Notes: generated by a model not told the origin, from the sequence alone. A stretch of DNA of 64,000 nt from Nisaea acidiphila (GCF_024662015.1 NZ_CP102480.1:2018501-2082500); one strand, 5' to 3'; shown: positions 7,091 through 16,602, counted from the stretch's first letter. Made by a program: numbers and translations.

Positions 7091-8443
7091 TCAGGAGCGC
7101 GGCTCCGGTACCGGCGCCGTGGGCTTCAAGTCCTTCGGCTGACCGACCACGACGAAGGTCAGCTCATCCGCAAGGAAGAGCCTTTTCGCAACCCGCTTCA
7201 GATCCTCCATGGTGACCGAATCGATCCGCTCCGGACGGCGGTCGAGATAATCGATCGGCCGCTTGTTCCGCTGCATCGAGACCAGCATCCCGGCGATTGG
7301 CGCTGAGCTGGTGAGCTGCATCGGGAAGGAACCGTTGATATATGTCTTGGCGTCCCGGACCTCCGCCTCGGTCGGCCCGTCCTCCGCCATCCCGGCCCAG
7401 ATCTCGCGCACTAGCCGCACCGTCTCGGCAACCTTATCGTTGCGCGTCGAGACCCCGCCCATGATCATCTGCGCTCCGTTGAGCGGCAGGCTGTAGGCAT
7501 AGATGCCGTAGGTCAGGCCGCGCTTCTCGCGGATCTCCTCGGTCAGGCGCGAACCGAATCCGCCGGCCATGATCTCCATCAGGATCGCGGCGGCGAAGCG
7601 ATCCGGGTCGTCGCGCGGAATGCCCCGGTGTCCGAAAACGACGACGGATTGCGGCACCGGCTCCTCGATCACGAAGGTCTCGCCGACTGCGCTCAGCGTC
7701 GCCGCGTCCGGCGCTTCCGGTGCGGGCGTGTCGGGCAGGGCCCCGAAGGTCCGGTCCAGAAGGACACCGAGACGCTCCGGGTCGATATCGCCGACCACGC
7801 CGACTTCCATCGCGTCGCGGGTGAGCACCTTGTCTGCAAAGGCTTTCATGTCCGCAACCGTGATCCGGCCGATACTCTCGACAGTGCCAGCGCTGGGCCG
7901 GCCATAGGGATGATCCGGGAAAGCCGCCTGCCACCAGGTTCTCGACGCGATGGTCTGCGGCCGCGTGGCGCTCCGCTTGAGGCCGGAGACGATTTGGGCG
8001 CGAATGCGTTCGACTGGTTCGGTATCGAAGCGCGGTTCGGTCATGGCGAGGCGGAGCAGGTCGAATGCCTCGTCGGAATACTCTGTCAGGGTGCGCAGAC
8101 GCGCGCCGAACCCGTCGCGCCCGGCATTGAAGCCGAGCCCGATGACCCGGTCCTCCAGACGTCTCCGGAAGGCCTCGCTGTCATATGGGCCCGCGCCCTC
8201 GTCGAGCAGGGCCGCGACCATATTCGCCAAGCCTTCCTTACCCTCGGGCTCAACCGCTGCACCGCCCTCGAAGGAGACAGAGAAGGTGATGATCGGGTTC
8301 TTGTGATCCTCGACCAGCCAAGCCTCAATACCGCCGGGGCTGACGACCCGCTGGATCTCGATCGCCTCGGCGCCGCCGGGACGCCCGAGGATCAGAAAGA
8401 CGCCGAGCGCGATGCTTACCGCCCGCAAGAAAATGGTGGTCAT
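7091..8443 (-). CDS. M16-family peptidase-like protein lacking the zinc motif (partner subunit)
   Basis: About 450 residues with a signal peptide (MTTIFLRAVSIALGVFLIL, ending near AEA), hence periplasmic. The first M16 domain has NMVAALLDEGAG where active members have HxxEH, so both zinc histidines and the glutamate are lost. The second domain retains the REKRGLTYGIYAYSLPL stretch typical of M16 and a glycine-rich loop (GGFGSRL). Such proteins usually pair with an active M16 protein, here the gene 10 bp upstream. The start at ATG 8443 is favoured over an in-frame extension into the preceding gene because the signal peptide begins there. Confidence 0.88.
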   Translation of the reverse strand: MTTIFLRAVSIALGVFLILGRPGGAEAIEIQRVVSPGGIEAWLVEDHKNPIITFSVSFEGGAAVEPEGKEGLANMVAALLDEGAGPYDSEAFRRRLEDRVIGLGFNAGRDGFGARLRTLTEYSDEAFDLLRLAMTEPRFDTEPVERIRAQIVSGLKRSATRPQTIASRTWWQAAFPDHPYGRPSAGTVESIGRITVADMKAFADKVLTRDAMEVGVVGDIDPERLGVLLDRTFGALPDTPAPEAPDAATLSAVGETFVIEEPVPQSVVVFGHRGIPRDDPDRFAAAILMEIMAGGFGSRLTEEIREKRGLTYGIYAYSLPLNGAQMIMGGVSTRNDKVAETVRLVREIWAGMAEDGPTEAEVRDAKTYINGSFPMQLTSSAPIAGMLVSMQRNKRPIDYLDRRPERIDSVTMEDLKRVAKRLFLADELTFVVVGQPKDLKPTAPVPEPRS

Positions 8444-8453
8444 GATGCTTTCC

Positions 8454-9812
8454 TCAGCTTGCGGGTTTCGGCCGCAGGACGCTGGTGACATGGCCCGGCT
8501 TTCTCAGCACCGCACGCGCCGCCTCCATCACCTGTTCGACGGTGACCGCACCGACCTCCTCGGGCCAGCTTTCGATCTCGTCGATTGTGCGGCCGACGGC
8601 GAGCGACCGACCGACGGAATGGGCAGGCGCCGTCACGCTGTCCCGCGCGTAGACCGCGCTCGCCTCCATCGCCTTCACCGCGCGAGCGACCTCCGCCGGA
8701 TCGACGCCGTCACGCAGGATCGCCTCAAGCTCGCTCTCGACTGCCCTCTCCAGATCCTGAACCGTGTGGCCGTCCGCGGGCTGGCCATAGAACCCGAACG
8801 TCGCCGGACCGATGGTTCCACCGCCATAGAATGCGCCGACCGAAAGCGCCACCTTTTGCTCAATCACCAGTTCTTTGTAGAGCCTGCTGGTGGAACCGCC
8901 GCCAATGACCTCCGCGAGTACGGAAAGCGGCATGACATGCCGGCTCTCGCCCCAGAACCGGCTCGGCGCAAGCCAGCGCCGGGCCCAGCTCACCTGACCG
9001 GCGAGCGGATGGGTCAATTCCACACGGCGGGCGCTGATCTGTTCGGGTTCCGCCGGACGAATACGCTCCGGAACCGAACGGGCGGGAATCGCGCCATAGT
9101 ACTTCTCCGCGAGCGGTTTCAGCCGCTCCATGGTGATATCCCCCGCGACGACCAGGATCGCGTTATTCGGAGCGTACCATTTGCGATAGAAGGCGAGCGC
9201 GTTCTCCCGGGTCAGCGCCTCGATCTCGTGCGCCCAGCCGATCAGCGGCCGTCGGTAGGGATAATTGAGGTAGAGCGCCGCGTCTGTACGCTCTCCCAGG
9301 AGGGCCGCTGGGCTATTGTCCACCCGCGAGCGCCGCTCCTCCAGCACCACCTGCCGCTCCGCCGCGACCTCGTCCGGATCCAGCGTCAGATTGACCATCC
9401 GGTCTGCTTCCATCTCCATCACCATCGGCAACTTGTCCGAGGCGATGGTCTGGAAATAGGCGGTGTAGTCGTAGCCGGTGAAAGCGTTGTCCTGCCCGCC
9501 ATTACGCGAGACGGCACGGGAGAAGGCGCCCGACGGCACCTTGTCGGTGCCTTTGAACAACAGATGCTCGAGAAAATGCGCAAGGCCCGTCTCACCCGGC
9601 GCCTCATCGGCCCCGCCGACCCTGTACCAGACCATGTGGGTCACCACCGGTACCCGCTGGTCAGTGATCGCCACCACCTGCATACCATTGTCCAGCATGA
9701 TGCTTTCGGGCTCGTAGACCTTAGCATCTGCATCGGCAACGCCGGCGGCGATCAGGAAACAGAAGGCGGCGAGGATCGGGACCGGGCCTCGCCCGAATGC
9801 CGGGCGTATCAC
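8454..9812 (-). CDS. M16-family zinc metallopeptidase, periplasmic, catalytically competent
   Basis: A 452-residue insulinase/pitrilysin-type peptidase. An N-terminal signal peptide (MIRPAFGRGPVPILAAFCFL, cleavage near ADA) is followed by the inverted zinc motif HFLEHLLFKG around residue 80, with the downstream glutamate helix expected in the RERQ-like stretch AAERQVVLEERRS. It is the first gene of a two-gene unit with the inactive M16 protein (10 bp gap), matching the common arrangement of an active and an inactive subunit forming one clamshell protease. In many alphaproteobacteria this pair follows the lspA-DUF3035 genes, as here. Substrates are probably peptides in the periplasm; unproven. 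Confidence 0.9.
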   Translation of the reverse strand: MIRPAFGRGPVPILAAFCFLIAAGVADADAKVYEPESIMLDNGMQVVAITDQRVPVVTHMVWYRVGGADEAPGETGLAHFLEHLLFKGTDKVPSGAFSRAVSRNGGQDNAFTGYDYTAYFQTIASDKLPMVMEMEADRMVNLTLDPDEVAAERQVVLEERRSRVDNSPAALLGERTDAALYLNYPYRRPLIGWAHEIEALTRENALAFYRKWYAPNNAILVVAGDITMERLKPLAEKYYGAIPARSVPERIRPAEPEQISARRVELTHPLAGQVSWARRWLAPSRFWGESRHVMPLSVLAEVIGGGSTSRLYKELVIEQKVALSVGAFYGGGTIGPATFGFYGQPADGHTVQDLERAVESELEAILRDGVDPAEVARAVKAMEASAVYARDSVTAPAHSVGRSLAVGRTIDEIESWPEEVGAVTVEQVMEAARAVLRKPGHVTSVLRPKPAS

Positions 9813-10077
9813 GGGGCAATCTCCAAAAATGGCATGGCCGGAAACCCGGCCTCCGATCCTTCGAGATATGGACAGGTTTGCGGCAGGAACAAGGCCGACG
9901 CGCCGGTTGCAGTCGCCTGACAGCCGAGTTCCTTGCCAGAGAATCGATTGCGTGTACGATGCTATGACGCGGCCTCGAAAGAGCCTGCGACTGGTTCCGC
10001 GGATGCACTTAAGGCAAGAACCGAGCGGACGGCGCCTCGCCCGGGCGACACGAGAATAGGGGCCAATGGAGGGTCTG

Positions 10078-11145
10078 ATGCTCGCGGTCGCGTCCGCTCG
10101 GAAATATTTGGTCTGTTTCTGCGCTATGGTTGCGTTGTGGCTCCCCGCAACCGCCTCTAAGGCGCAGTTGCTGACGGATTCCGCCGGACGGGCGATGCCG
10201 CGTCCGTCCAGGATTACGCAGATCCACCCCGCCGGCCCGGAGGCCGGTATATTCCTTTATATGCTCGCGCCGGATCTTATGAGCGGATGGAACGCTTCTG
10301 CAGAATCCGGCACGCGCGATCTTGTGCCGACAGCCTTCACCGAGATGCCAGACTTCGAGCGCTTGGCCAATGGCGGTGACCTGAAAGCCGCACTCGACAG
10401 CAACCCTCAGATCATCCTCGATTATGGCCTGATCGAACCTCATCACGTGACCCTCGCGGATCAGGTCCAGCAGCAGACCAGGATCCCCTATGCACTGATT
10501 GACTCGAGCCTCGAAGGCATTCCGGACGCTTTCCGCATCGCGGGCAGCCTGATCGGGCGGCCCCTAGAAGCCGAGACGAGAGCACGCAAAGCCGCCCTCC
10601 TCCTTGCGGACCTCGCCGCGATCCGGCAGACACTCTCCATTACCGAGACTGCGCCCAAAGTGTACTACGCGCGCGGCGCGGACGGTCTGCAGACCGGCGG
10701 TAAAGACTCGCTCCATGTCGAGCTGCTCAAATACGCGGCTGCCGTGAATGTCGCCGAGGATGTCGAGAGCGGCACGGGTGTGGCGCCGGTATCCCTCGAT
10801 CAGGTCGCTGCATGGGACCCCGACGTGGTTCTGACAAACGATCCTGGCTTCTATGACCGGGTCTGGGACGACGAGCGGTGGTCCGGAATGAGGGCGGTTA
10901 AGACGGGCCGGGTCTATCTATCGCCCGCGCTGCCTTTCGGCTGGTTCGACCATCCCCATTCCGCGAACAGGCTGATCGGCCTGAGATGGCTTCTTGCCGT
11001 GCTGTATCCCGACCGTTTCGACGACGAACTGGAACCGGAAGCCCGGGATTTCTACCGCCAATATTATCATGTCGAGCTGACGGACGCGCAGCTCGGAGAA
11101 ATCCTGGCGCCCGGAACCCGCTCTGGAAGCGGACGGTCTAGGTAA
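10078..11145 (+). CDS. Orphan ABC-transporter substrate-binding protein (TroA/FecB-type metal or siderophore receptor)
   Basis: About 355 residues with a signal peptide (MLAVASARKYLVCFCAMVA, cleavage near SKA). The body matches the helical-backbone metal-receptor fold: an RITQIHPAGPE strand, LIIDYG-like IILDYGLIEPHHV, and a late WDPDVVLTNDPGFYDRVW motif typical of periplasmic binding proteins for iron complexes. No permease or ATPase gene is adjacent. The ATG at 10078 has a GGAGG site 5 bp upstream; an ATG at 10066 is the alternative. It is on the opposite strand to both neighbours and lies in the middle of an otherwise conserved lspA-DUF3035-M16 order. Ligand unknown. Confidence 0.8.
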   Translation: MLAVASARKYLVCFCAMVALWLPATASKAQLLTDSAGRAMPRPSRITQIHPAGPEAGIFLYMLAPDLMSGWNASAESGTRDLVPTAFTEMPDFERLANGGDLKAALDSNPQIILDYGLIEPHHVTLADQVQQQTRIPYALIDSSLEGIPDAFRIAGSLIGRPLEAETRARKAALLLADLAAIRQTLSITETAPKVYYARGADGLQTGGKDSLHVELLKYAAAVNVAEDVESGTGVAPVSLDQVAAWDPDVVLTNDPGFYDRVWDDERWSGMRAVKTGRVYLSPALPFGWFDHPHSANRLIGLRWLLAVLYPDRFDDELEPEARDFYRQYYHVELTDAQLGEILAPGTRSGSGRSR

Positions 11146-11183
11146 AGCGGGAGGCGCGGGCAGGCCGCAAACCAGCCCGAGGT

Positions 11184-11777
11184 CTAGTTGAAGAGACCTT
11201 TGCGCTTGCGCTCGATCGTCGGCGTCTCGCCGGTCGTCGGGGCATTTCCGAGCGCGGCGTTTTCCTGCAGGCGTTTCTGCTCCGCCTTGGCGTCGACAAC
11301 GACGCCTTTGGGCGCCTCCTCTTTCCAGAACAGCAGATTGTCGATCAGGTACTGTTCGTCATAGACGAAGTTCTTGGTCTCCTGATTGACGGTATTCCGG
11401 ATACCCGGCTCCGCCTCCGCGGTCCGCAGCAACTGACGCATTTTCGATTCGCCAGGCGTTTCTCTGGAAACCGGGGTGCTCGGAGCGGAAGACGGCACGG
11501 AGCCGGCGCGCCCCGAGACCGTGCTCTGGGCCCCCGCGCCAAGCACAAGGCGTTCGGCGGATTTCGTCACATCGCGCTCCTGCGGGCGCGGCTCGCCCGG
11601 AGTCGGCGGACGCAGAGCGAAATTCGGCGGCAGGCTGAGCGGCGGCCGGGCCACGACGGCGAATTCGTCCGGGGACTGTTTCTTGTTGCCGAGCGCCGAG
11701 CTGATATCGCTGCAAGCCTGCAACCCGAGCGCACCGACGCAAAGGGCAAGTCCTGCAACCCTGCCGAGCCTCATCAT
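11184..11777 (-). CDS. DUF3035 lipoprotein
   Basis: About 197 residues. The N-terminus MMRLGRVAGLALCVGALG ends in the lipobox LQAC, so it should be lipidated and anchored, most likely to the outer membrane. Proline-rich PPLSLPPNFALRPP follows, as in DUF3035 proteins of alphaproteobacteria. The ATG at 11777 has GGAG about 9 bp upstream; a GTG at 11813 overlapping the lspA stop would add residues ahead of the signal peptide and is less likely. Directly downstream of lspA, whose product would process it. Function of the family is not known. Confidence 0.85.
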   Translation of the reverse strand: MMRLGRVAGLALCVGALGLQACSDISSALGNKKQSPDEFAVVARPPLSLPPNFALRPPTPGEPRPQERDVTKSAERLVLGAGAQSTVSGRAGSVPSSAPSTPVSRETPGESKMRQLLRTAEAEPGIRNTVNQETKNFVYDEQYLIDNLLFWKEEAPKGVVVDAKAEQKRLQENAALGNAPTTGETPTIERKRKGLFN

Positions 11778-11809
11778 ACCAATCTCACTCCGGTTCCTCG
11801 TCTTCCGCG

Positions 11810-12328
11810 TCACGCGCCGGGCCCTTTCGATATTTGGGGATCGGACCTCTGCGAGTCACCCAGAAAGCTGTCAAATAACAGAAACACCACGCCGATGGAT
11901 ATCGCACTATCGGCGATATTGAAAGCGGGCCAATGATAGCCCGCGATATGCCAGTCGATAAAATCGACGACCGCGTTGTAGCGTATCCGGTCGATCACAT
12001 TGCCGAGCGCCCCCCCGATAATCAGCCCCAGGGAAATCCGCATCAGCGGGCTCGTCGCACGGGACAGCCAGACCGCGAGACCGGCGACCACCGCGATTGC
12101 AAAGGCCGAGAGATAGTAAGGAGTCATCGGATCGTCGCTCGCCAGCAGGCCAAAGCTCACGCCCCGGTTCCAGACCGCCACCAGATTGAAGAACGGCGTG
12201 ACCTCGACGACACGTCCGTCGAGGAACAGGGTGGAAAGCGCCCAGAGCTTGGTGACCTGATCGAGGACGATCACGATCAGGGCAAGTACCCCGCCGAGCT
12301 TCAGACTGTGTTTCGCGGACTCCGTCAC
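11810..12328 (-). CDS. lspA: Lipoprotein signal peptidase (signal peptidase II)
   Basis: A 172-residue four-pass inner-membrane aspartyl protease that removes signal peptides of lipidated prolipoproteins. Signature stretches: VLDQVTKLWAL in the first segment, NRGVSFGLL, GGALGNVIDRI with the first catalytic aspartate, and FNIADSAISIGV with the second. The GTG at 12328 (VTESAKHS) lies 5 bp after the ileS stop and gives the usual family length; ATG at 12367 inside ileS is an alternative. It follows ileS in the same unit, the widespread ileS-lspA arrangement. Confidence 0.95.
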   Translation of the reverse strand: MTESAKHSLKLGGVLALIVIVLDQVTKLWALSTLFLDGRVVEVTPFFNLVAVWNRGVSFGLLASDDPMTPYYLSAFAIAVVAGLAVWLSRATSPLMRISLGLIIGGALGNVIDRIRYNAVVDFIDWHIAGYHWPAFNIADSAISIGVVFLLFDSFLGDSQRSDPQISKGPGA

Positions 12329-12332
12329 CGGA

Positions 12333-15140
12333 CTATTCGGCAGCGGTGTCGAGAGAGCCCACCGCATCGGCGCAGCGCCCGCAGACCGGGGGGTCCTGCA
12401 CTTCCGGCAGCACCTTCCAGCAGCGCTCGCACTTGCCGCCTTCGGCCAGCGCGGGAACCACCCCGACACCGTCGACATCGTCGAGGCGGAAGGCATCCGC
12501 GGGCGCTTCGCCGACGATCAGCTCCGCATCGGAGGTAATGAAAAGTTCGGCGGCATCCAGACCGTCGAACGCCTTTAGAGCCGCCTCGCCGACATAGACC
12601 TTCGGGGCTGCCTGCAGCGAGGAGCCGATACGCTTCTGGTTGCGCTCGATCTCCAGCGCGCCGGTGACGACCCGGCGCACATCGCGGATCTCGGCCCAGC
12701 GCGCGGCGACGGCCTCGTCGCGCCATTCCACCGGAGTTTCCGGGAAGGTCCGCAGATGAACCGACTCTTCCGGACCGGTCCCGCGCGTCGTCCAGGCCTC
12801 TTCCGCGGTGAAGCAGAGCACCGGGGCAAGCCAAGCGGTCAGCCGGTTGAAGATCTCGTCCAGCACGGTCCGCGCGGCGCGGCGGCGGACCGAGTCCGGC
12901 CGGTCGCAATAGAAGCTGTCCTTGCGGATGTCGAAATAGAAGGCCGAGAGATCGACGGCGCAGAAATTGTGCAGCTGGGTGAAGAGCGTATGGAAGTCGA
13001 ACGCGCCGACCCGGTCGCGGATCATCGCATCCAGCTCCCAGAGCCGGTGCAGCACCCAGCGTTCCAGTTCCGGCATCTCGGCGACCGGCAGACGCTCCGC
13101 CTCCGTGAAACCGTCGAGATTGCCAAGCAGGTAGCGCAACGTATTGCGCAGGCGGCGATACTGGTCGGCCTGATGCTTGAGGATCTCCTTGCCGACGCGC
13201 AGATCCTCGGAATAGTCCGAGTTCACCACCCAGAGGCGCAGGATGTCGGCGCCGCTCTGGTCGATGATGTCCTGCGGCGCGGTGATATTGCCGAGCGATT
13301 TAGACATCTTGCGACCGTTTTCGTCGAGCACGAAGCCGTGCGTCAGCACCGCGTCATAGGGCGCGCGGCCGCGCGTACCGCAGCTTTCCAGCAGCGAGGA
13401 ATGGAACCAGCCGCGGTGCTGGTCGGAGCCCTCGAGATAGAGATCGGCCGGCCATTTCAGTTCCGGGCGCGCCTCAAGCACGAAGGAATGGGTCGAGCCG
13501 CTCTCGAACCAGACCTCGACGATGTCCTTGTTCTGCTCGTAATCGTCGGCGTTGTACTTATTGCCGAGGAAACGGGACGGATCGCTGGTGAACCAGGCGT
13601 CCGAGCCTTCCTCCTCGAAGATGTTTCCGATCCGATCGATAACTTCCTGGTCGCGCAGCATCTCGCCTGTCTTCTTCTCGACGAAGACAGGGATCGGCAC
13701 GCCCCAGGCGCGCTGGCGGCTGATGCACCAGTCCGGCCGCTGCTCGATCATCGAGCGCAGGCGCGTTTGCCCCGCCTGCGGCACAAACCGGGTCTCGTCG
13801 ATCGCCTTCAGCGCGTTCAGCCGGAGATCGTTCGTCTCCATGGAGATGAACCATTGCGGCGTATTGCGGAAGATCAGCGGCGCCTTGGAGCGCCAGGAAT
13901 GCGGATAGGAGTGGGTGATGCTGCCCCGCGCAAGCAACCCGCCGGCATCGCGGATGATGGCGGAGATCTTCAGATTGTCCTCCAGCACATGCATGCCGGC
14001 GAAGAGCGGGACGTGATCGTAGAACACCCCGTCGTCGCCCACCGTCTGCGGGATCTCGAGGCCGTTCGCCTGGCCGAGCACGAAGTCGTCCGCGCCGTGA
14101 CCCGGCGCGATATGCACGAATCCGGTACCGGCCTCGGTGGTGACGAAATCGCCGAGCAACAGCGGCACGTCGTAATCATAGCCCTGTCCGCGCAGCGGAT
14201 GCGCGAGGATCGAGCCGGCGATCTCGGCGCCCGTGACCCGTGCCAGTTCCTTCACCGCCTCGATCTTGCCCGCCTGCTTGACCGAGTCGAGCAGATCGGC
14301 GGCAACGACCAGCTTCTCGCCGACCTGGGCGAGGCTGTTCTCGGCGACATCGGTCACCTCGATCACGACATATTCGAACTCCTCGCCGCCAGCGACCGCA
14401 CGGTTGCCCGCCATGGTCCAGGGGGTGGTCGTCCAGATCACCACGGACGCGCCTTCCAGCGCCGGATGTTTCGCCTCGACCACCTTGAAACGGACATGGA
14501 TCGTGGTCGACTTGTGGTCGTGGTACTCGACCTCGGCATCGGCGAGCGCGGTCTTTTCGACCACCGACCACATGACCGGCTTGGCGCCCTTGTAGAGACC
14601 GCCATTCATCACGAACTTGCCGATTTCGCGGGCGATCTGGGCCTCCGCCGGGAAGGTCATCGTAAGATACGGATCTTCCCAGTTGCCCGAGACCCCGAGA
14701 CGCTTGAACTCCTCGGTCTGGATGTCGACCCATTTCTGGGCGAACTCCCGGCATTCCCGCCGGAACTCGATGACCGGGACATTGTCCTTGTCGAGACCCT
14801 TCTCGCGGTACTGTTCCTCGATCTTCCACTCGATCGGCAGGCCGTGGCAGTCCCAGCCGGGGACGTAGTTGGCGTCCTTGCCGAGCATCTGCTGCGAGCG
14901 GTTGATGACGTCCTTCAGCACCTTGTTGAGCGCATGGCCCATATGCAGGTTGCCGTTGGCGTAGGGCGGGCCGTCGTGGAGGATGAACTTCTCGGCGCCG
15001 GCGCGGCTTTCGCGCAGTTTCTTGCGCAGACCAATCTTCTCCCAGTGCGCCAGAATCTCTGGCTCGCGGGTCGGCAGATTGCCGCGCATCGGGAAATCGG
15101 TCTTCGGCAGAAAGACGGTCGTCTTATAGTCCACGCTCAT
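12333..15140 (-). CDS. ileS: Isoleucyl-tRNA synthetase
   Basis: A class I synthetase of about 935 residues. Motifs: ATP-binding HIGH variant in NGNLHMGHALNK near residue 65, KMSKSLGN near residue 600, and a C-terminal zinc finger CERCWKV ... CGRC, as in bacterial-type IleRS. The editing domain is present between the Rossmann halves (WTTTPWTMAGNRA). The start is the ATG at 15140 (MSVDYKTT), preceded by AAGAGAG; an in-frame start 24 bp upstream is less likely. It sits between ribF and lspA on the same strand, the common bacterial order. Confidence 0.97.
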   Translation of the reverse strand: MSVDYKTTVFLPKTDFPMRGNLPTREPEILAHWEKIGLRKKLRESRAGAEKFILHDGPPYANGNLHMGHALNKVLKDVINRSQQMLGKDANYVPGWDCHGLPIEWKIEEQYREKGLDKDNVPVIEFRRECREFAQKWVDIQTEEFKRLGVSGNWEDPYLTMTFPAEAQIAREIGKFVMNGGLYKGAKPVMWSVVEKTALADAEVEYHDHKSTTIHVRFKVVEAKHPALEGASVVIWTTTPWTMAGNRAVAGGEEFEYVVIEVTDVAENSLAQVGEKLVVAADLLDSVKQAGKIEAVKELARVTGAEIAGSILAHPLRGQGYDYDVPLLLGDFVTTEAGTGFVHIAPGHGADDFVLGQANGLEIPQTVGDDGVFYDHVPLFAGMHVLEDNLKISAIIRDAGGLLARGSITHSYPHSWRSKAPLIFRNTPQWFISMETNDLRLNALKAIDETRFVPQAGQTRLRSMIEQRPDWCISRQRAWGVPIPVFVEKKTGEMLRDQEVIDRIGNIFEEEGSDAWFTSDPSRFLGNKYNADDYEQNKDIVEVWFESGSTHSFVLEARPELKWPADLYLEGSDQHRGWFHSSLLESCGTRGRAPYDAVLTHGFVLDENGRKMSKSLGNITAPQDIIDQSGADILRLWVVNSDYSEDLRVGKEILKHQADQYRRLRNTLRYLLGNLDGFTEAERLPVAEMPELERWVLHRLWELDAMIRDRVGAFDFHTLFTQLHNFCAVDLSAFYFDIRKDSFYCDRPDSVRRRAARTVLDEIFNRLTAWLAPVLCFTAEEAWTTRGTGPEESVHLRTFPETPVEWRDEAVAARWAEIRDVRRVVTGALEIERNQKRIGSSLQAAPKVYVGEAALKAFDGLDAAELFITSDAELIVGEAPADAFRLDDVDGVGVVPALAEGGKCERCWKVLPEVQDPPVCGRCADAVGSLDTAAE

Positions 15141-15180
15141 CGGTTTTCTCTCTTGGCGGGCCACTCCGGCCCGCGTCCTC

Positions 15181-16113
15181 TCAGTCGGACAGTTTCTCCC
15201 GCGCGACTTCCACGTCGCGCGCGATTTGCGCCTTCAATTCGTCGAGGCCGCTAAATTTCATTTCCGGGCGGATAAAGTCAATGAATTGCACGCGGAGTTT
15301 CCGCCCGTAAAGATCCGGCGCCACATCGAACAGATTGACCTCCAGCAGCGGCCCCCTGTCGTTCACGGTCGGTCGGCGCCCGAAATTCGCGACCCCGTTC
15401 CACCATGTGCCGCTTGCAGTATCGCGTGCGCGCACCGCATAGACCCCGTGGGCCGGATGCAGGACATGCTCAAGCTGAAGGTTCGCGGTCGGAAAGCCGA
15501 TGGTACGGCCGCGCCGGTCACCATGCACTACCTCGGCCTCGACTTCCCAGGGGCGGCCGAGCAGCGCGGCGGCGCCGCGCGGATCGCCTTCCTGCAGGCA
15601 CTGGCGCACCCGGCTCGAGGAATAGACCGCGCCGTCCCGCTCGGTCACCGCATCGATGACCGAGACGCCGAACCCCAGCCTTATGCCGAATTCCTGAAGC
15701 ATCTCGGGTGTCCCGCGGCGGCGGTGCCCGAAGAAGAAATCGTGCCCGATGATAACATGTCGGAGGCCGAGCCCTCGATGCAGGATCCCGGTAATGAAGT
15801 CCTCGGCGGAGAGATGCGAGAATTCCGTGTCAAAGCCGAGCTCGAACAGGATGTTGATGCCGAGACCGGCGATCGCCTCGGCACGCAGCGCCGCGGTCGT
15901 CAGCCGGAAAACCGCCGCGTCGGGCTGGAACAGCATGCGCGGATGGGGCTCGAAGGTCAGTACCGACGCCGGCGCACCGGCGAGCTGCGCCGCGTGCAAA
16001 GCCTGCCCGATCACCGCCCTGTGGCCAAGGTGAACCCCGTCAAAATTGCCGACAGCGGCAATAGCGCCGCGGTCGTCCGAGGTCACCTCCTCGAGACTTC
16101 GAATTATCCGCAT
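15181..16113 (-). CDS. ribF: Bifunctional riboflavin kinase / FAD synthetase
   Basis: A 310-residue enzyme that phosphorylates riboflavin to FMN and adenylylates it to FAD. The N-terminal nucleotidyltransferase domain has AVGNFDGVHLGHRAV (HIGH-like), VIIGHDFFFGHRRRGTPE and SSSRVRQCL; the C-terminal kinase domain has GRTIGFPTANLQLEH and HGVYAVRA. First of the ribF-ileS-lspA-DUF3035 run, with a 40 bp gap to ileS. The start ATG at 16113 gives the canonical N-terminus MRIIRSLEEV. Confidence 0.96.
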   Translation of the reverse strand: MRIIRSLEEVTSDDRGAIAAVGNFDGVHLGHRAVIGQALHAAQLAGAPASVLTFEPHPRMLFQPDAAVFRLTTAALRAEAIAGLGINILFELGFDTEFSHLSAEDFITGILHRGLGLRHVIIGHDFFFGHRRRGTPEMLQEFGIRLGFGVSVIDAVTERDGAVYSSSRVRQCLQEGDPRGAAALLGRPWEVEAEVVHGDRRGRTIGFPTANLQLEHVLHPAHGVYAVRARDTASGTWWNGVANFGRRPTVNDRGPLLEVNLFDVAPDLYGRKLRVQFIDFIRPEMKFSGLDELKAQIARDVEVAREKLSD

Positions 16114-16125
16114 GTTCCAGCCATC

Positions 16126-16602
16126 CTATTGCGGACGGCTGGGTACCATGATCAATGCGTCGCCGTCGATCACCAACTGCTCGTTCACAAGGCAGCGGGT
16201 GGCGAAATGGACCCGGCTTTTCTCTTCCTGGATCTCAAGCACTTCCACCACCGCCTTGACGAGATCGCCGTAACGGACCGGGGCGGTGAATTTGAGGTTC
16301 TGCTTCAGATAAATACTGCCCTGCCCCGGCATCACCGTACCGAACAGGGTGGAAAAGAACCCTGCGGACAGCATTCCGTGAACAATCCGCTCGCGGAAAA
16401 TGGTTCCGCGCGCATAGTCCTCGTCGAAATGCAGGGGGTTGCGGTCGCCGGACACATCGGCGAATTCGTCGACCATCGGCCCTGTCACTTTCCGGGAGAA
16501 CTCCGCGCGCATGCCCGGGGCGAGATCCTCCAGATAGTAGCGTCCGATTTTCTCCGGTGCGTGAGACACAACCGGAGACGTCAATCCTCCATCTGGGGAC
16601 AT
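16126..16602 (-). CDS. MaoC-like dehydratase ((R)-enoyl-CoA hydratase type)
   Basis: About 158 residues with a hot-dog fold. The hydratase motif is DVSGDRNPLHFDEDYA followed by RIVHGML, in which Asp and His form the catalytic pair of (R)-specific enoyl-CoA hydratases such as PhaJ. I place the start at ATG 16602 because GGAGCCGAG lies immediately upstream; an upstream in-frame extension is not supported. It is 12 bp upstream of ribF on the same strand. It could act in polyhydroxyalkanoate or fatty acid metabolism, but substrate cannot be told from sequence. Confidence 0.88.
   Translation of the reverse strand: MSPDGGLTSPVVSHAPEKIGRYYLEDLAPGMRAEFSRKVTGPMVDEFADVSGDRNPLHFDEDYARGTIFRERIVHGMLSAGFFSTLFGTVMPGQGSIYLKQNLKFTAPVRYGDLVKAVVEVLEIQEEKSRVHFATRCLVNEQLVIDGDALIMVPSRPQ

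Noticed and set aside
9813-10077. Cobalamin or other riboswitch before the binding-protein gene
   Set aside because: I looked for the GCCACTG-type B12 box and other conserved cores in the 265-bp gap and found none.
12756-15254. Long open frame of about 830 codons on the plus strand
   Set aside because: It lies antisense to ileS, whose motifs are unmistakable. The frame is open because GC-rich third positions make stops rare; the product is Arg/Asp/His-rich with no domain.
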